Shown piece after piece: positions 12,131 to 27,900 of a DNA stretch of 64,000 nucleotides. The first letter of the stretch is position 1. Each line of letters opens with the position of its first letter. The position numbers were made by a program, and so were the translations under genes. The stretch is from contig JAJEKV010000140.1 of assembly GCA_021234155.1 (NCBI GenBank), positions 775,407-839,406 on the forward strand, written 5' to 3'. The notes below the pieces were generated by a model, which saw only the letters and a list, made by a program, of their open reading frames with translations, did not search any database and had not been told where the DNA came from. This stretch comes from Isoetes taiwanensis (Eukaryota; Streptophyta; Lycopodiopsida; Isoetales; Isoetaceae).

Positions 12131-14390
12131 AGCTCGCCCGATACTCCTGCAATGAACTCAATTTGTTTCTTTGCCTCATCTACGGTGGATAAGAAAGCTC
12201 TAGTTTGGCACTATATATTTCAGCTTTTTAAAATCAAATCTCTGCTTTTTTCATACACTTTATTGTTTGCGCCACTGAACAAATTGACGTGCTAGAATAT
12301 GAAAATTTGAAGCAAAAGTTTATTACATTAGGTAGTTTCTCCCTCTTGACCTCCCTCCCAGGCATATCGACCTGCCAAACTCCACGATGCACTCGCGGTT
12401 CTGCCGCTCATACATTGCCTCGTCTAGTAGGGCCGCCTCAGGATATTCCAATGGGACAATCCTCCCTAGGGGAAATTATCTAGTGCACAGTTCGAAGGGC
12501 ATTGTAATGTCCAGTATATAGTCCATGTAACACATGGCCCTCGTGCCATATATGTCAATGTTAATACGACCTATAAAATAAACATATAATATATGGTGTG
12601 CATTAGCTATTGCTAACTAATTATTGACAAATGTATGGACCCAATGTCCCATACCTTCTATGACTACAACATCAAGGATTTATAGACCAAGGGCGTCCAA
12701 TTCAAAACATCGTATTCAACAACTTGTGTAAGCATGTGTGATACGTCATGCAAAAGCTAAGAGCAAAAGAAAAATGAGAGGTGGTATAATAAGACCATGT
12801 GAGATATCGAAACTGCAAACTGACAATATAGGGCCAAATGGTAGTTGTGTTTGGGTCCATGAGGATTTATGTATGTGTGCGTGTGTGTGAGAGAGAGAGA
12901 GAAATGAATGATTAAGAACACTCCCCAGTCTAACCATACGCGCTAAATTTTCTTGTATACCCCTTTCTTACTCAACCCATACTTCTAGGTCAAGCACCAT
13001 CTCCACATCATGATGCCAAGTCCCATTCAAATGTGGTCCCCCCACATGCCACGAGGATGATATGGGCGGCTTGCCCATGTCACGTGGCATATTCCTCTAC
13101 AATGAAAAGTCTACTTGTAGAATCACCTCCAGTGTATAGACACCACGTAGAGATTCCCAAAAGAAACCTCCCAGATCAATAGATTGTCCATGGCAGCAAA
13201 AAAAACAAAAGTAAATAATCAGAGAGAAACATGGGAAGGCAAAGGTACGGAAGATTCCACCTATACAAAACAGGGACAGGAGAGGGGAGGAGAAAAGGGT
13301 CTTACAAAAAATCCAGAGAAAGCTTGGCAAGGCAGCAACAATCAAACAAAAAAAAGGGCTGACAATAAGGCCACATGGGGGAGGCAGGAAACAAATGGCA
13401 TGAATGCATAAATCAATGGTGAAATTTAGTGGTCGGGATCAGGGTTCGAAATTGGGGGGGTTCGACCCTTAAAAATCCGGTTATTCCAAAAAATTTCCGA
13501 TAGCCAAAAAATATTCCCGGCGTTTTTTCAGGCTATTTTCAGAGAAGTTTCTAAGGATTTCCGGGAAAGTATACTATAATTTCATGTATTTCCGGCAGCC
13601 TTAAATCTAAGCAGGCATTTTTAATGGTTAGGGCAAATTCTAATTTCGAACCCTGGTCGGGATTTAGCCACACTTGAGTATATCCACGGGCGAGATGGGG
13701 TAATCTCGATCCTGAAATCTGGGAAGAGATCAGGGCCAAGGGATGGAAAGTAGAACGCAGCGAAATGCGATACTTGAGTGACTGAGAGGGGTGGGGTATT
13801 TTTGGAAATGAGTAATTTTTATCTTTTTTAATGGATAGGGAAATGAGTTGGGTTTTCGGGGTTATTTTATTTTTGTTGGTGTGTGTGGTAGGAGAGGATA
13901 AGGGGCAGTCTCGTGTAGAACGCCCAGCTGCAAAGAAAAATGATAGCCTGGACAGTGGCAGGCAGGCATAGCTTTCTTAGGTCTAAATTAAGCGTTGAAT
14001 GCTCATACATAACGGGTGTCCCAGGGTAGGTAAATAGAAACAGGGACCCCACAGCCACGTCAGCTCCGCTAACTTTGGCGGCGTTTTTTTTTCTACTCCA
14101 AAACCGAACCCCTGCCACCAAAAATGCACTGGCGCCAGCTTTGGCCAAAATACCCTTTTTATCATAAACCCATTTTTATTATTATAAAATGCATTTTTAA
14201 ATACATTTTCTTTTTCCTATCTGCCCAACACGGGCGCGACGCCATTTGACCCACGACTCTCTCCTCCCTCCTGCCCAGGCCGAGCAGAGCTCCAACTCCG
14301 GCGATTTTTTTTCTCCACTGCAGATCCGGCCCTGCCCAACAAGCCATAGCCGGCCCTTTCGGCCCTTTCCCTTCTTTTTCTCCCCGCATT
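12131..14390. other. Intergenic sequence upstream of the kinase gene
   Basis: No supported gene. There is a short GT/GA-rich microsatellite at about 12873-12902 and otherwise unremarkable AT-rich DNA. From about 14200 the base composition becomes CT-rich (CTCTCTCCTCCCTCCTGCC), which would suit a core promoter or 5' leader of the kinase gene. No unambiguous TATA box could be fixed. Confidence 0.4.
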
Positions 14391-14647
14391 TTGATGCTTT
14401 TTTGGTACTTCTTGCATCAAACCCATCTGGGTGTGTTTTGTTACCGATTCAACCCTTTAGTCCTTGCTTTCCAAGCCTGCTTCGTCGCACAATCGCTTCC
14501 GACTATGAGCGCTTGGTGCAATGAAAGCCGCCTTTGCTGGTCAATGCGATGCTTTGGACAAGGAAAGGGCCCAAGCAGAGTTTGGGAGTCAGGAAGATCT
14601 GTTTCGCTGGTTAATATGGGCTTGAGGCGCATCTTTTGGTGCCTGTA

Positions 14648-14648
<1 letters not shown>
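14391..14648 (+). promoter_or_regulatory. Upstream ORF overlapping the kinase start codon (TAATG)
   Basis: An 85-codon reading frame with ATGs at 14391 and 14505 ends in TAA at 14646-14648. Its last base is the A of the kinase ATG (14648-14650), so stop and start overlap as TAATG. If the transcript begins upstream of 14505, this could act as a uORF controlling kinase translation by reinitiation. The peptide has no recognisable domain, and the transcription start is unknown. Confidence 0.35.
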
Positions 14649-17186
<2,538 letters not shown>

Positions 17187-18305
17187 GTAACATGGAATCC
17201 ATTCTGAGGAACAGCGGATTTGTAAAGCCATGGGCTTGGGATAGGAGAACAGTAATGCCCTACTTCGATGGGTATGTAAAACCCACCAGGCTACTAAGTT
17301 GCTCTCTGAGCTTAGTTCTGTCAATGTAAAGTTTTATAGACGGGGCGTTCAGGGTTTCATGTCGATTGTGACAGGGCCTTATCAGACATGAAAATCCCAT
17401 GCACATCCTTCACATATTAAATTTTGCTCTTCAACAGGTATATACCTGCAGAGGATTAATGTGAGCTGATGAGGATATGCTTAATGCTTCTTGGCCGTCT
17501 TAAGAGGATCTCAACCTCTGTATCTCTTGCATAAGAAGGCATTCATCCACTTTGTCAAAATCGTTTTGGAAGTAATGTAATCTGCAGTGTAAGTTTCATT
17601 TTGTCATGTAATTGTCCTGGCTATATCAGGAGTGAATGCCAGTAGTATGATTTGTTGTATCTTGTGAAGAGAAGTAATATATTGCTGGGTATAATTTACT
17701 TATGACCCCTGAATATGTAAGTGAATATGGAGTTCACTCCTTATCTTGATTTGGCCTGTGTTAGGGATGAGTTAATTGGTGCAATTGGTAACATCTAGAT
17801 CTTGATGCCACATTTTATCGTGTAATCTACTGGGCACCTGGAGGACAACATTGTTTGTTTTGTTCACCAGTTATTGCAGTTGAGGGTGTGGCGTTCTGGG
17901 TAATAGGCAGCATGTGCTTATTTTGGCGAAGAGAATGCAACATATGGCTATAGTAATGCCAAAATAATGCCAAACCACAGGTTATCCAGAACCGAGTCCT
18001 TCCTGCTGGAGGAAGCAACGATCAAGGGGGCGTCTGTCGTGGAAGGCGATTCAAGGTCAGTGGTTCATGGTTTCGCAGTTCCACCTATACTATATGCCAA
18101 CATACAACATCACGCGCACAGCACACAGGCAAAGAACAAAAAGTTCATGTACATTCAGCATAGACATTGACGTTCATGAATTAAATCTGGTCAACAACAT
18201 CGAAAACACAAGCTAAATTAAGAATACAAATATATAAGAACCACAACCACCAATCGATAACATTGTCGAGTGCGACGTGCTGGCTTAGAGTTGAAAAACA
18301 CGTAA
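17187..18305 (+). other. Kinase 3' untranslated region and flank
   Basis: This is AT-rich sequence after the TAG stop, probably holding the 3' UTR (to roughly 17.7 kb, no certain poly(A) signal). GTAACATGG directly after the stop could be a splice donor in the 3' UTR, but this is unproven. From about 17.8 to 18.3 kb I see no gene. Confidence 0.4.
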
Positions 18306-18667
18306 ATGCAACTTAGGTTGCATTCTGCCATATCCGCCAATGGCATTGCGCCATCTGGCGAAGGTTCTTTGCCGGAACTCTAAGAGCTGCAGCCGTTCTT
18401 GAAGTTACTCACCGTTCTTGAAGATTTACCTTCGATTCTTGAAGTTACTCGCCGTTCTTGAAGATTTACCTCTCATTCCGGCGTTTCTACCCCTGATTCT
18501 GGAGATTTTACCTCTGATTCCGGAGCTCGAAGGTGCAGAATGCAACCCAAGTTGCATCCACGTTATAAGAATGGCAGTTTACTGCCGATTCCCAGGGAGG
18601 AATCCCTGCCTCCGCGCGTCGGCAGGGATGACTCCCTGGGAATCGGCAGTAAACTGCCATTCTTATA
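18306..18667. repeat. Compound foldback: tandem array between inverted repeats, then a 47-bp-arm hairpin
   Basis: Near 18313-18332, AGGTTGCATTCTGC pairs with GCAGAATGCAACC at about 18535-18547. Between them lies an array of about 24-bp units (GTTCTTGAAGATTTACCT type, about 18390-18530). Immediately after it, 18564-18667 is a near-perfect hairpin with 47-bp arms (two mismatches) around a 10-base loop, TCCGCGCGTC. No coding potential. It resembles a foldback or MITE-class element. No target duplication was established. Confidence 0.75.
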
Positions 18668-18711
18668 TACAAGAACATCTTATAAAGATAACCCTTTACA
18701 AACCAATAACA

Positions 18712-19200
18712 ATCGAACCCAGCCTTGGGCCAGAAGGCAACACATTCTTCTCCCTCACCACTTGGAAGGCACGAGCCTTTGGGGTAAAGTCCACAGTTCC
18801 ATACCAGATCCTACTCCAGGAGACAAGTTTTCTACCCCTTCAACGGGCTGCATTGGAACGCCATATTATTTACTTCTAAAAGATGGCCGCTATGGGTGAT
18901 ACACATTTGCCCAACCTTGCTTTGACCGTAGCAATGGGTACCCAACGCCTCAAAGCCTGCTGGAAGGACAAGCAAGCTCAGTGGTTCTCATGTTGGGGTG
19001 TACAGACAAACAGATGGGTATGGGTACGGGTACGGACAAAGAAGGATTTGTATCTAGATGCTACATTCCTTCGCAAGCTCTGGGATGCAGATGCTCTGAC
19101 GCACGTTAAGCTGGCACAGTATCAGCAGCAAGTCAACCCTAGGCTCACGAGAGACCCACACCCTGTACTTGTACACCCATTTGGAAGGATCAGAACCTAG
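18712..19200 (+). mobile_element. LINE family A, copy 2, 3' coding fragment
   Basis: The segment reads LPLQRAALERHIIYF, then a frame break, then MGDTHLP, CWKDKQAQWFSCWG and DATFLRKLWDADALTHVKLA. The same block occurs at 63740-64000 with close nucleotide identity (TTTCTACCCCTTCAACGGG) and, more diverged, on the minus strand at about 9640-9370. It is a truncated, decayed piece of the post-RT region of this family. The next 400 bases (19201-19633) hold nothing I recognise. Confidence 0.7.
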
Positions 19201-19633
19201 AATAGCCTGTGATTGTTGATCATGTGCTGGCTTGCCCGGATTAAGAATAAAGTATGAGCTATGCTTGGCGGGATTTAGGACGATACTTGATCATGAAATC
19301 AATAGGGACAATACTTGAATAGTTGAGCACTCAAGCACGCTGAAAATATTCTAGATTTCACTGGGACATTGATATTGATCTGCCAGCTAGATGAATGAGT
19401 GATTGCTAGTTGCACATTCGATTGCCGTCTCACTAACACTAGTGTTCTGCCCGGAACACTTCACACACAATATGTCCTTGTATACGATTGCAAATAGTAT
19501 ACATGCTTTGGTTCCATGCGGTCTGCTCCCATCTCATTAGGTTGGAGAGTCCATCAGTATAGACTGACTTTATACAGGGATCCCTCGAGCAAAAGTATAC
19601 ACTCCCCAAAAGAACCCATTATCACTGGAAGTT

Positions 19634-21110
19634 TGTTACGACCAAAATTTTAGTACCAAAAATTTCGATTTGTATTCACGTCAACCATCAGAGTACACAG
19701 AACAAGTACTGCCTCCCACGAGGCTATATACATGAAAGTCACGTATACAGATAACAAGATGACAACACGAGATAACTAAATACACACATACGTTCCGCCA
19801 GCTATCAAACAACCTGCACAAGCTTCCACGTGTTAGTAACATGCATAGACGTTATCCAGTAATGTCAACATAAAGCCATGACTGACGGACTGCAAGTACA
19901 CACATATGGAATCCACCAAACGCACCATAGCATCTGCCAAACAGACACACCCCACCATATCTAGACAGTACGTCGTCTAGAACCCCCGCGCTGGTGGATC
20001 CAATGTAAGGGAGAAACTGCAGGCATCATAAGGACTCCGGCTACTAGACTGTTGGTTCCACATGCCACTGTCCCATACCAGCGACACGCTTTACCTCACA
20101 AGTACCTTTGTTCCTATTCAGACAAGCCACGCTTGTCTATGCTATGCCATGCACAAAACTCCCTTGGGTAGCACTTACTGCCAGTATCACCAGGATACGT
20201 ACATAGAGCATAACTCTAAAATGGATGCCCTGTTTTCACTAGACTCTTGGTTGTAGCCACATGATATTGTCCCATACCAATACCACCTGGCTGCCTCACC
20301 AGCACTCACAGGCGTCCCACAGAGCAAACATTGACTTATCCAATAAAGTCTTACAGAGAAACCTCAGTAGTTTAGCTTCGCCAGTAGGGATTCAATAATT
20401 ATCCATCAAGGCATCTCTCCTTGTTGTCACAAGGACGAGAACAGGCCACACTAGTAATTCAGCATAATGCCAATTTATCTGCTAAGCTATCCTACCATTA
20501 TTTTCAGGTAGATTCTTATGATACGAAGCTAGCTCCATCAATAGAGCCAGTTAACTCCGTTTTCAATAGGAGACGGTTTAACTGTTCGTTCAGAGGTTTA
20601 TCTAAGGTTGGTTCTGCTTGACTTCCCTAAGAAGTACTCCAATGGCTTACGGTATAATTTTGCTCTCTGAGCTTACCAGTTAGCACAAGCCTATAACTCT
20701 GATTTGAACGCTTCCCTGATCCCCCAGGGGTCCAATCGAATCGCTATCCAGCACCAAATCTTCCTGCCTGGAGCGTCCCCGGTTCTCTATGAGTTGTTTG
20801 CTCCTTCCTTCTGTAACAGTTCCCTGGAACCCCCAATCTGGCCTGTTCAAGCCGCCGCCTTCTTCTGATGCAGCTGTCACACCAACGTGGGAATGCCACG
20901 TGGCGACATCCTATTGACCAAGCGGTTCCCTCAGAAGCAAACTGGGTCGCCTGCAACAACCCATCTCGGCAGTCCGGCTGCCTGATAGATCCTGGCTCAG
21001 CCACAATTACAGTTGCCCCGATTAAGGGGTGCTCACGATATAAAGTAATGGTTTTATAACCATTACATAAGTTAACTTTTATTTCATGGGTTGTTTAGCC
21101 CATTAAAGCA
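19634..21110 (-). repeat. Probable Ty3/gypsy LTR (3' LTR of the minus-strand element)
   Basis: The segment starts TGTTACGACC and ends CCATTAAAGCA on the plus strand, so it has TG...CA ends. Next to its right end is TTGCCCCTCTTTC, which is a polypurine tract read on the minus strand, as expected upstream of a 3' LTR. The minus-strand Ty3 RNase H lies 200 bp further right. Internally there are degenerate repeats (GTCCCATACCA at about 20070 and 20268) and no ORF. Only one LTR is visible, so both borders are provisional. Confidence 0.45.
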
Positions 21111-21289
21111 TTGCCCCTCTTTCACATTATTTTCATAATGTGCTTAGGCAACCAACTAAATCCAGCATCTATAATTAGTTGCGCCCCTAGTCTAAGATCT
21201 ACCATGCCCTAGACTAGAGAAAAACATGCGACCACAACTCTAATGCCAACTGCATTAATTCAATTGTCAGCCCACAACAAACATGCATA

Positions 21290-22063
21290 CAAATTATATA
21301 ACAATGGTCTGCAAAATATTTTGGGCATAACATTGTTCCTTGTCATAAATTGGATAATTGATTTCTGCAACATGAAACTTCCGAGACTGATAAGCGATCG
21401 GATGTAGTTCGTGACCATCTTCTTTATGATAATATATTACCAAGAAAAAAGGTAGAAGTGTCTACTTCAACAATATAAGGACGTAAGGGATCTAAATGGA
21501 CTAGAATCGGAGCCGCGGTGAAGGCATGCTTAAAGACAATGAAGGTCATTTTGACCTCCACTGTCCATCCAAAAGGTGCATCATTTGCAATGAGAAAGAA
21601 GGACAACATCTGAATAGTCAAGAATAAAGCATTGATAAAACTTGGCAAATTGAAGGATACACTGGACTGAAGAAGGTATTTCTCAATCCAGAATAGTATT
21701 GACTTTAACTAGGTCCCCTTGAGGAGTGACGCAACAACCAAGAAACTCCACATTGTTCTGATCAAATTGACACTTCTCAATCTTGGAAGATAGCTCATGC
21801 TTATGAAGCTTCTAAAAAGCCTTTCAAATATGTCTTTCATGCTCCTCAAGAGTTATAGAATAATGAAAACATCCTCCATATATATGATGGCAAAAGAAAT
21901 TCAAACATTCTCCATTGTCGGGGCATTTGTCAGTCCAAAAGACATGAGATTATACTCAAAATGAACATAAAGAGTATGAATTCCATTCATCACCTTCATG
22001 AATTTGGATAAGATTAAAGATATCACAGAGATCAATTTTGGTAAATGAATGAGTGCCTTGTAG
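21290..22063 (-). pseudogene. Ty3/gypsy polyprotein, RT C-terminus and RNase H, decayed
   Basis: Minus-strand reading across several frames: LYVHFEYNLMSFGLTNAPT, then a degenerate active site (YMEDVFI), CEFDQNNVEFLG-like residues, and VFKHAFTAAPILVHLDPLRPYIVEVD. After that comes HPIAYQSRKFHVAEINYPIYDKE-like RNase H. It is interrupted at 22063 by the LINE and resumes at 29193. After RNase H there are only about 200 bases before the polypurine tract, so the integrase is missing. Confidence 0.75.
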
Positions 22064-22163
22064 TCGATGGGGAAAAAGATGAGCGCCTACTGCTCGCGCC
22101 TACCTTTTGTGGCCTTCTCCACCGAACCACTCCTGAGAGTTTGCAAGGAAACACGCACCCCCG

Positions 22164-22550
22164 ATGGATGAGGCCTTGCTAGAGGCTGTTCTCCAGGGGT
22201 TGGGCTTCTCCCAAATTCCTTGGGATCATCACGACTCGGTGCTGATCATAGAAAATTTGATTAGATTAGCTGTAGAAACAAGGTCTCGAGTTGGTTTCTG
22301 TAGAATAAGCTTCAATTTCTATTATCTCTGCATCCTGTGTTTTGACAGAGTTGGGTCCATAAGAGTTACAAGGCACAATTCTCAGCCCTTCTTAGGAAAC
22401 AGCTTTGAAAGAAATCTTTTCCTTATGAACTGTCCTGTGGATTTTGGAGTTGAACCTATTTATCATTGGGCCTCTTTCTTTGATTTGGAACCTGCAAGAA
22501 CAATTCAAGAAATCGACACTGTAGTCTGGAGGTTCTCGATTGCTAACTAG
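22164..22550 (+). CDS. LINE B copy 1 ORF0, 128-residue protein of unknown function
   Basis: Begins MDEALLEAVLQGLGF and ends VWRFSIAN before TAG. The second LINE copy carries the same frame (52991-53367) with matching blocks: DEA.LEAVLQGLGF, TRSR or NSRSR followed by GF, LCILC.DRVGS.RV, EPI.HW..FFDL.PA and VWRF...N. Conservation of protein and stop position points to a real third ORF rather than leader noise. A CxxC pair (LCILC) is visible. I recognise no domain. It stands 338 bases upstream of the ORF1 ATG here, and only 2 bases upstream in copy 2. Confidence 0.6.
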   Translation: MDEALLEAVLQGLGFSQIPWDHHDSVLIIENLIRLAVETRSRVGFCRISFNFYYLCILCFDRVGSIRVTRHNSQPFLGNSFERNLFLMNCPVDFGVEPIYHWASFFDLEPARTIQEIDTVVWRFSIAN

Positions 22551-22888
22551 AATCTGTCAGTCCTGGGTTCTGGAGTTCTGCTTTTTACAGATTCTCGCTC
22601 TTACCATTCCGTGCTCTGCCATTTCTTGTTTTCCGTGCTTTCCTTCCCTTCTGATTTGACCCATCCCTTTCCATGATAGATTCTGGGTAGGGCCTGCTGG
22701 CCCTGTCAGGTTCCCTCTTTTCTGCCTTCCCCTTTGATTTGACCCCTCAGTGCCTTTCTCTCTGGTTCCCCTGTTTTGGCTATGTCGTTCTCCAGAATCT
22801 TTTCGAAACCTCTCTTTTTCAAAAATTCCTTTACCCTTCGTCATCCGCGCGCGACTTTCTTCCAAGATCGACCAGGGTTAGCCCAACC

Positions 22889-24942
22889 ATGGCTGCTAGG
22901 CATGAAGCGTCCTCCTCCCGAGTCAAGGCTCTGACCTTCAAGCCTGGTGAGGAAATAGATATCAGGTACATCGCCAAACTGGAGCAGGATCAGGACAGTG
23001 ACTGGAAACAGATTAAGGAGCTCCACGCCCATTTCAATCTCTTGAAAACCCAGCAAAAAGCAACGGCGATTATAATGGATCTGATGCAAGATGGAGAGGT
23101 CTTTCAGGCTTTTGAAGAGCAGGAAAAAAATGAGTCTGATTTTTCAGTTGGCAGGTCCGATGATAGAAGATTTGCTTTTAACACTTTGGACAAAATTCAG
23201 CATCTTGATCTTCTGCTCACCTCCAAAATGACGATCAAGCTAGGCCATTCTTCCCAGAATTGTTGCAGTTTAAAGAACGGGGTCTTTCGAACAACCATGG
23301 ATGAGCTCAAGATGAGAGCAAACAAATGCTATCAGAAAGTCTGTTCCGGGACAGGATGGAGCAAAGTCTCCTTCAAAATGGTGGAAAGATGGGCTGAAAC
23401 ATTTCCCCATGTGGCTGAAAAATAGAATAAGGACTTCAAATACTTCACAGAGGCAGCTCTTCCAGATGCTGTTGTCACCCTCGAAGACACCAAAGCAAAA
23501 TTCCAGATTAGCGAGATGCCGTTCTCTAGCTCCAATGGCTGCAAGTGCATAGACAAGAATGGTTACTTCATCCCTGAGGAAGCTGCAAACTGTACCTGCC
23601 CGAACTGTACCGAATTCAAGAACGCCAATCTCAATGGAATCAAGTACAAGGAAAAAGCAAACAAAGTGCAAGTCGAGGTCCCGATTCTGGGTAAAGTCGA
23701 CAAGATAAAAAGTAATATCTCTTACTCTGAAATTGTTCAAAACTCTAAAAGAGTTCTATGCGTGCACTAATCCTTCTGTAGAGAATCAAGTCAATCATCC
23801 AACCAAGGTTGATATCCCCGCTCTTCTTGACCTTTCTTCTATTCGGGATCGCTCAACCTCCAACACATTTCTGGACAGAGGTCTTATTATTCATTTTCCT
23901 GACTCCTGCCCCGCTCCCAGTGAAGTTAAGTTCCATATCACCAAAATTCACCACTGCAAAATTGCCTCCATTCTGAAATTAGACACCAAGACCTTTCAAG
24001 TCATATGCCAAGATAGTTATCGTGCCAATAATATGCTCAAAAAGAAAATCAAAAGTTTCGGCAAGCATCTGGTTTACATTATGAAATGGTTCCCTGATTT
24101 CATCCCGAATGATCACTCCAATATCTCCATTGTAACCTGGGCTAAATTCCCAAATTTACCCCCCTCTTTATGGACTCCCAACCATCTTAGAGCCATCGGC
24201 AACCATCTTGGCCAGGTTTTGGACATTAACATCCCCCAAACCAATTTCCCCTCTATTTGTCTCTCCAAGTCCATCTCCTCTGACTGGTCTCCTTCGGTGA
24301 ATATCAAAATCTCTCATCTCAAGCATATGGAAATTCAGATCAGCTTCAGTAATGTCCCCTATTTTGCCCCTAAACCAGAGGTAGTCGAAGAGACAGCTAA
24401 GAAGAGAAATCCGGTCCAACCCGAAACTAAACAAATATGGATTCAAAAGTCTATCCTGAGTCAAAGCACCCCCTCTGAGCTGGGGAAGGATATATATAGC
24501 AGCAGCAGTAAAATGGCTACTAAAACCCCAGCTGATCTTCCTATCGAGGAACTCAAAGGTTTGATTCTTAATCAGGCTCTCTCGAGCTCTGCTCTGAAGC
24601 CCTCAGATCTGATAAAAGGTGGACCCAGCAGACCCATCACACCCAACTTCCTGAACCTTCTCAACATCAAGCTGCATTTTGACTCTGACCCTAATATTTT
24701 AATTATGAGAATTGGTGAAAGACCAAAATCAATCCAGTTCTCTGACCTCTCTCAGCAAACTCGAGCAGCAGAGCAATGTTATCATTAAAGAGATCCCCTC
24801 CGAGCAAGAATGGAATCAAGTTGTCAACAAGAGGAAGAAAAAACACCAATCCAAGAATGACGGAGCTGTGAAGACCCCGATTAGAAGAAGTCCCAGGGAG
24901 CATCTCTCTCCTTACAAATCTCCTTTATTTCATAATGAATAA
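22889..24942 (+). pseudogene. LINE B copy 1 ORF1 (RNA-binding/gag-like protein), broken
   Basis: The start MAARHEASSSRVK sits in a good context (ACCATGG). Landmarks are GHSSQNCCSLKNGVF (about 23240), a Cys-rich patch (CKCIDKNGYF...CTCPNC, 23540-23608), and a DUF4283-like region with WAKFPNLPPSLWTPNHLRAIG and LDINIPQTNFPS (about 24130-24250). An in-frame TAG at 23423-23425 and frameshifts near 23760 and 24750 break it. In plant L1s ORF1 binds element RNA. The last codons overlap the ORF2 ATG by 8 bases (ATGAATAA). Confidence 0.75.
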
Positions 24943-27900
24943 CTCTCTTAATATTATTACTTGGAACCTTCAAGGTATAAATGATTCTAGCAAAAGGGAT
25001 AGACTTAAAGTTTGCCTCTCCTCCCTTATCCCTGATTTTCTCCTCCTTCAGGAGCACAAGCTGCATGATGCTGACTTTAGCTCTAAAATTGCAAGGACTC
25101 TCCCTCCTGGCATGGAGACTTGGGCCCTCCCTGCTAATAACAATTCTGGTGGAGTTGCTATCTGTTGGAAAAAGAGTCTCAACATCACTGATCAGTATAT
25201 GGTCAATGACAATTCAGGCAGATGGCAGATTCTCTGCTTCAAGATAGATATCCTCAGAATTGCCATCATCAACATCTATGCCTATAATAGTCCAACTGAG
25301 AGAACAGATATCTGGAACAAGATCAAAAACAGTCTAAACAATGTTGAGGTTGATGATATCATTATGGGAGGTGACTTCAATATGGTCACTCATAGTTTCA
25401 TGAGAAATCGCAATTTCAGGCCTCTCTCTCTAGATGAATCTAACTCTTGGTCTGACCTGATCTCTCTTAACAACCTCACTTTAGCTAGAACCTCCCCTAA
25501 TGATTTCAGTTGGATTGATTGCAGAATTAATCCGATTTGTTGTCTTCACGACAGATTTTACCTTAGTGAAAATCTTTGGAATTCTAGTGGAAGAGTCATT
25601 AACCTGAAAGGCTACACGCTGGCTGATCACTTCCCCCAGCTTATTGCCATCCAAAGGGGTAGCGAGGCAACCACCAAGAGGAATTCTTACTTCAAACTAA
25701 ATGCTCAGCTGATTAACCATTCAGATTTTAAGGATATTATTTTGGAGGTGATTAACTCTACTGCCAAGCCGTATGGCAGTTATGGTTGGATGTCCTGGTG
25801 GTGCAACCTTGCCAAGTTAATTAAAAACAAACTTAAAATTTGGGGGAAAGAGATCCATACAGCTAAGATGACCCATTTGAACAATCTCAGAAGTCTTCTC
25901 CTTAATGCTGCTGAGGATGAATATAACAGAATCAGCTTAGAGATTGAAGCTGAAGAATTAAGGATAGCTGCAGGATGGAGACTCAAATCCAAGATAATTG
26001 AGCTCAAAGAGGATGAGAGAGCCCACTCCAAATATTTCTTTGTCAAAGCCAAAGGCAGAATCAAAAGGAATCACATTGATGAAGTCATGGTCAACGGTTT
26101 TAAAATTAATGGGGATGATAACCTCAAGATTGCTGCCACTAACCATTTTACTAATATTATGGGCACCAGTTCTGAAATAAATCAGCAGGAAAGCGAGAAC
26201 TTCATCAAAATGGGAGAAAGAGTTACTCAAGAACAGAATATAGCCTTAACCGGTCTCTTTTCTATTGATGAACTCAGCAAAGTGGTAAATGGTATGAAGA
26301 ATGGAAAATCCCCGGGACCTGATGGTCTTCCCACTGAATTTTTTAAAGCCACCTGGGATATTCTGGGACCGTATATTCTGAATGTCGCCAATGAGTTTCT
26401 TATAAGGAAAAAGATGGATGAAAGAATTAACACCAGCTTCATTACTTTGATCCCAAAAATTCCTGAACCCATCTCCTTCTCGGATTATAGACCTATTTCT
26501 TTAACTAATGTTATTTACAAGATTATTTCAGGTGCCATCACTCAGAGGCTGAAAGAGGTTTTGAACAATATCATCAGTCACAGCCAATCGGCTTACTTGA
26601 AAGGAAGGAATATTCTGGACAATGTTGCTACTGCTGCTCTCGGCCTTAGATGGGCAAAAGATTCCAATCAAGAGATTGCTCTCCTCAAACTCGACATTAC
26701 TAAAGCTTTTGACACGGTCAACTAGAACTTCCTCAAACTCTGCTGCAGTAAACTTGGTTTCAGTACTAGCTCGATCAACCTCTTCACTGCAATTCTCAAC
26801 AACTCCTCTTCCTCGGTTCTTATTAATGGAGAATGCAGTCCCTTCTTCAACATTAGAAGAGGAGTCAAGCAGGGCTGCCCCCTGGCCCCCTTTCTCTTCA
26901 TCATTGTAATGGAAGCCCTTCACAGCAGTCTGCAAAAAGCAAAAGAAGAGGGAACAATAACAGGTTTATATCTCCCTACAAATGACATGACTGATCAATT
27001 CTTAAATGGGCATTTTGCAGATGACACCTTCATCCTCTTATCCATGGACCTCCAGTCTATTAATCATGCCAAGGAGATCTTAAATGCTTTCGGTAACCTT
27101 TCTGGCTGCAAGATTAATCCTACAAAATCCAAGATTACCTCTCACAACCCAGATCTTAAAACTCAGGCTGCCACTCTCCTTGAATGCAGTTTCAATCCCC
27201 CAAATGTTCATTCTAAGCTTCTAGGCATTCCTTTCGCCATCCGATCAAACGCTGCTGAATTATGGAATAACATCATCGAGAAATTCTACCACAAAGTCGA
27301 CACTCTCAACTCAAAGTTCCTTTCTAAAGCTGGTCGGGCAATCCTTGCAAACTCGGTCATTGCCTCAACTCATGTGTATCAATCCTCCTTCATTCTTGCT
27401 CCAAAATATGTATACAGAAAGCTACAAGGAATCCTTGGGAGATTTATCTCTTGTGGTAGCAACAGAAAATGTTGGACTCCAGTCTCCATGGAAGAGTGTT
27501 GCAAATCCAGGTCTATGGGAGGATTAGGCATCATCAATATTGAGAAGCATGCCATAGCCTTGGCAGCAAAATATTTCTTCAGGGCCATTACCAACAAGAT
27601 CCAGCATCCGGTTACAGTCCTCATCAAGCATTACATCCTCAAATGCAAGCCATATGGCTGGAACATCAAAATGTTGCTCCCTGACGCAGCCTTTTTTGAT
27701 TTCCAGATCCCCAACAATTGTCCTCCCTTGATAAGGAAATGGATTATGGCTTGGAAGCAGGTAAAGGGAATGTATTCATGGGAGAAAGGCATTTCCCTTT
27801 CTCAAAACATATTCTGGAATCCCTAGCTCCTTGGTGAAAACAGCACCCATTGTCTTATCAGAAATTTCCCAGACAGAGCAAAACTGTGGCAAGAAAAAGG

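Noticed and set aside
18390-18530. Regular short repeats that resemble a CRISPR array
   Set aside because: Units are contiguous with no unique spacers, and the setting is a plant nuclear genome; it is a tandem repeat inside a foldback.
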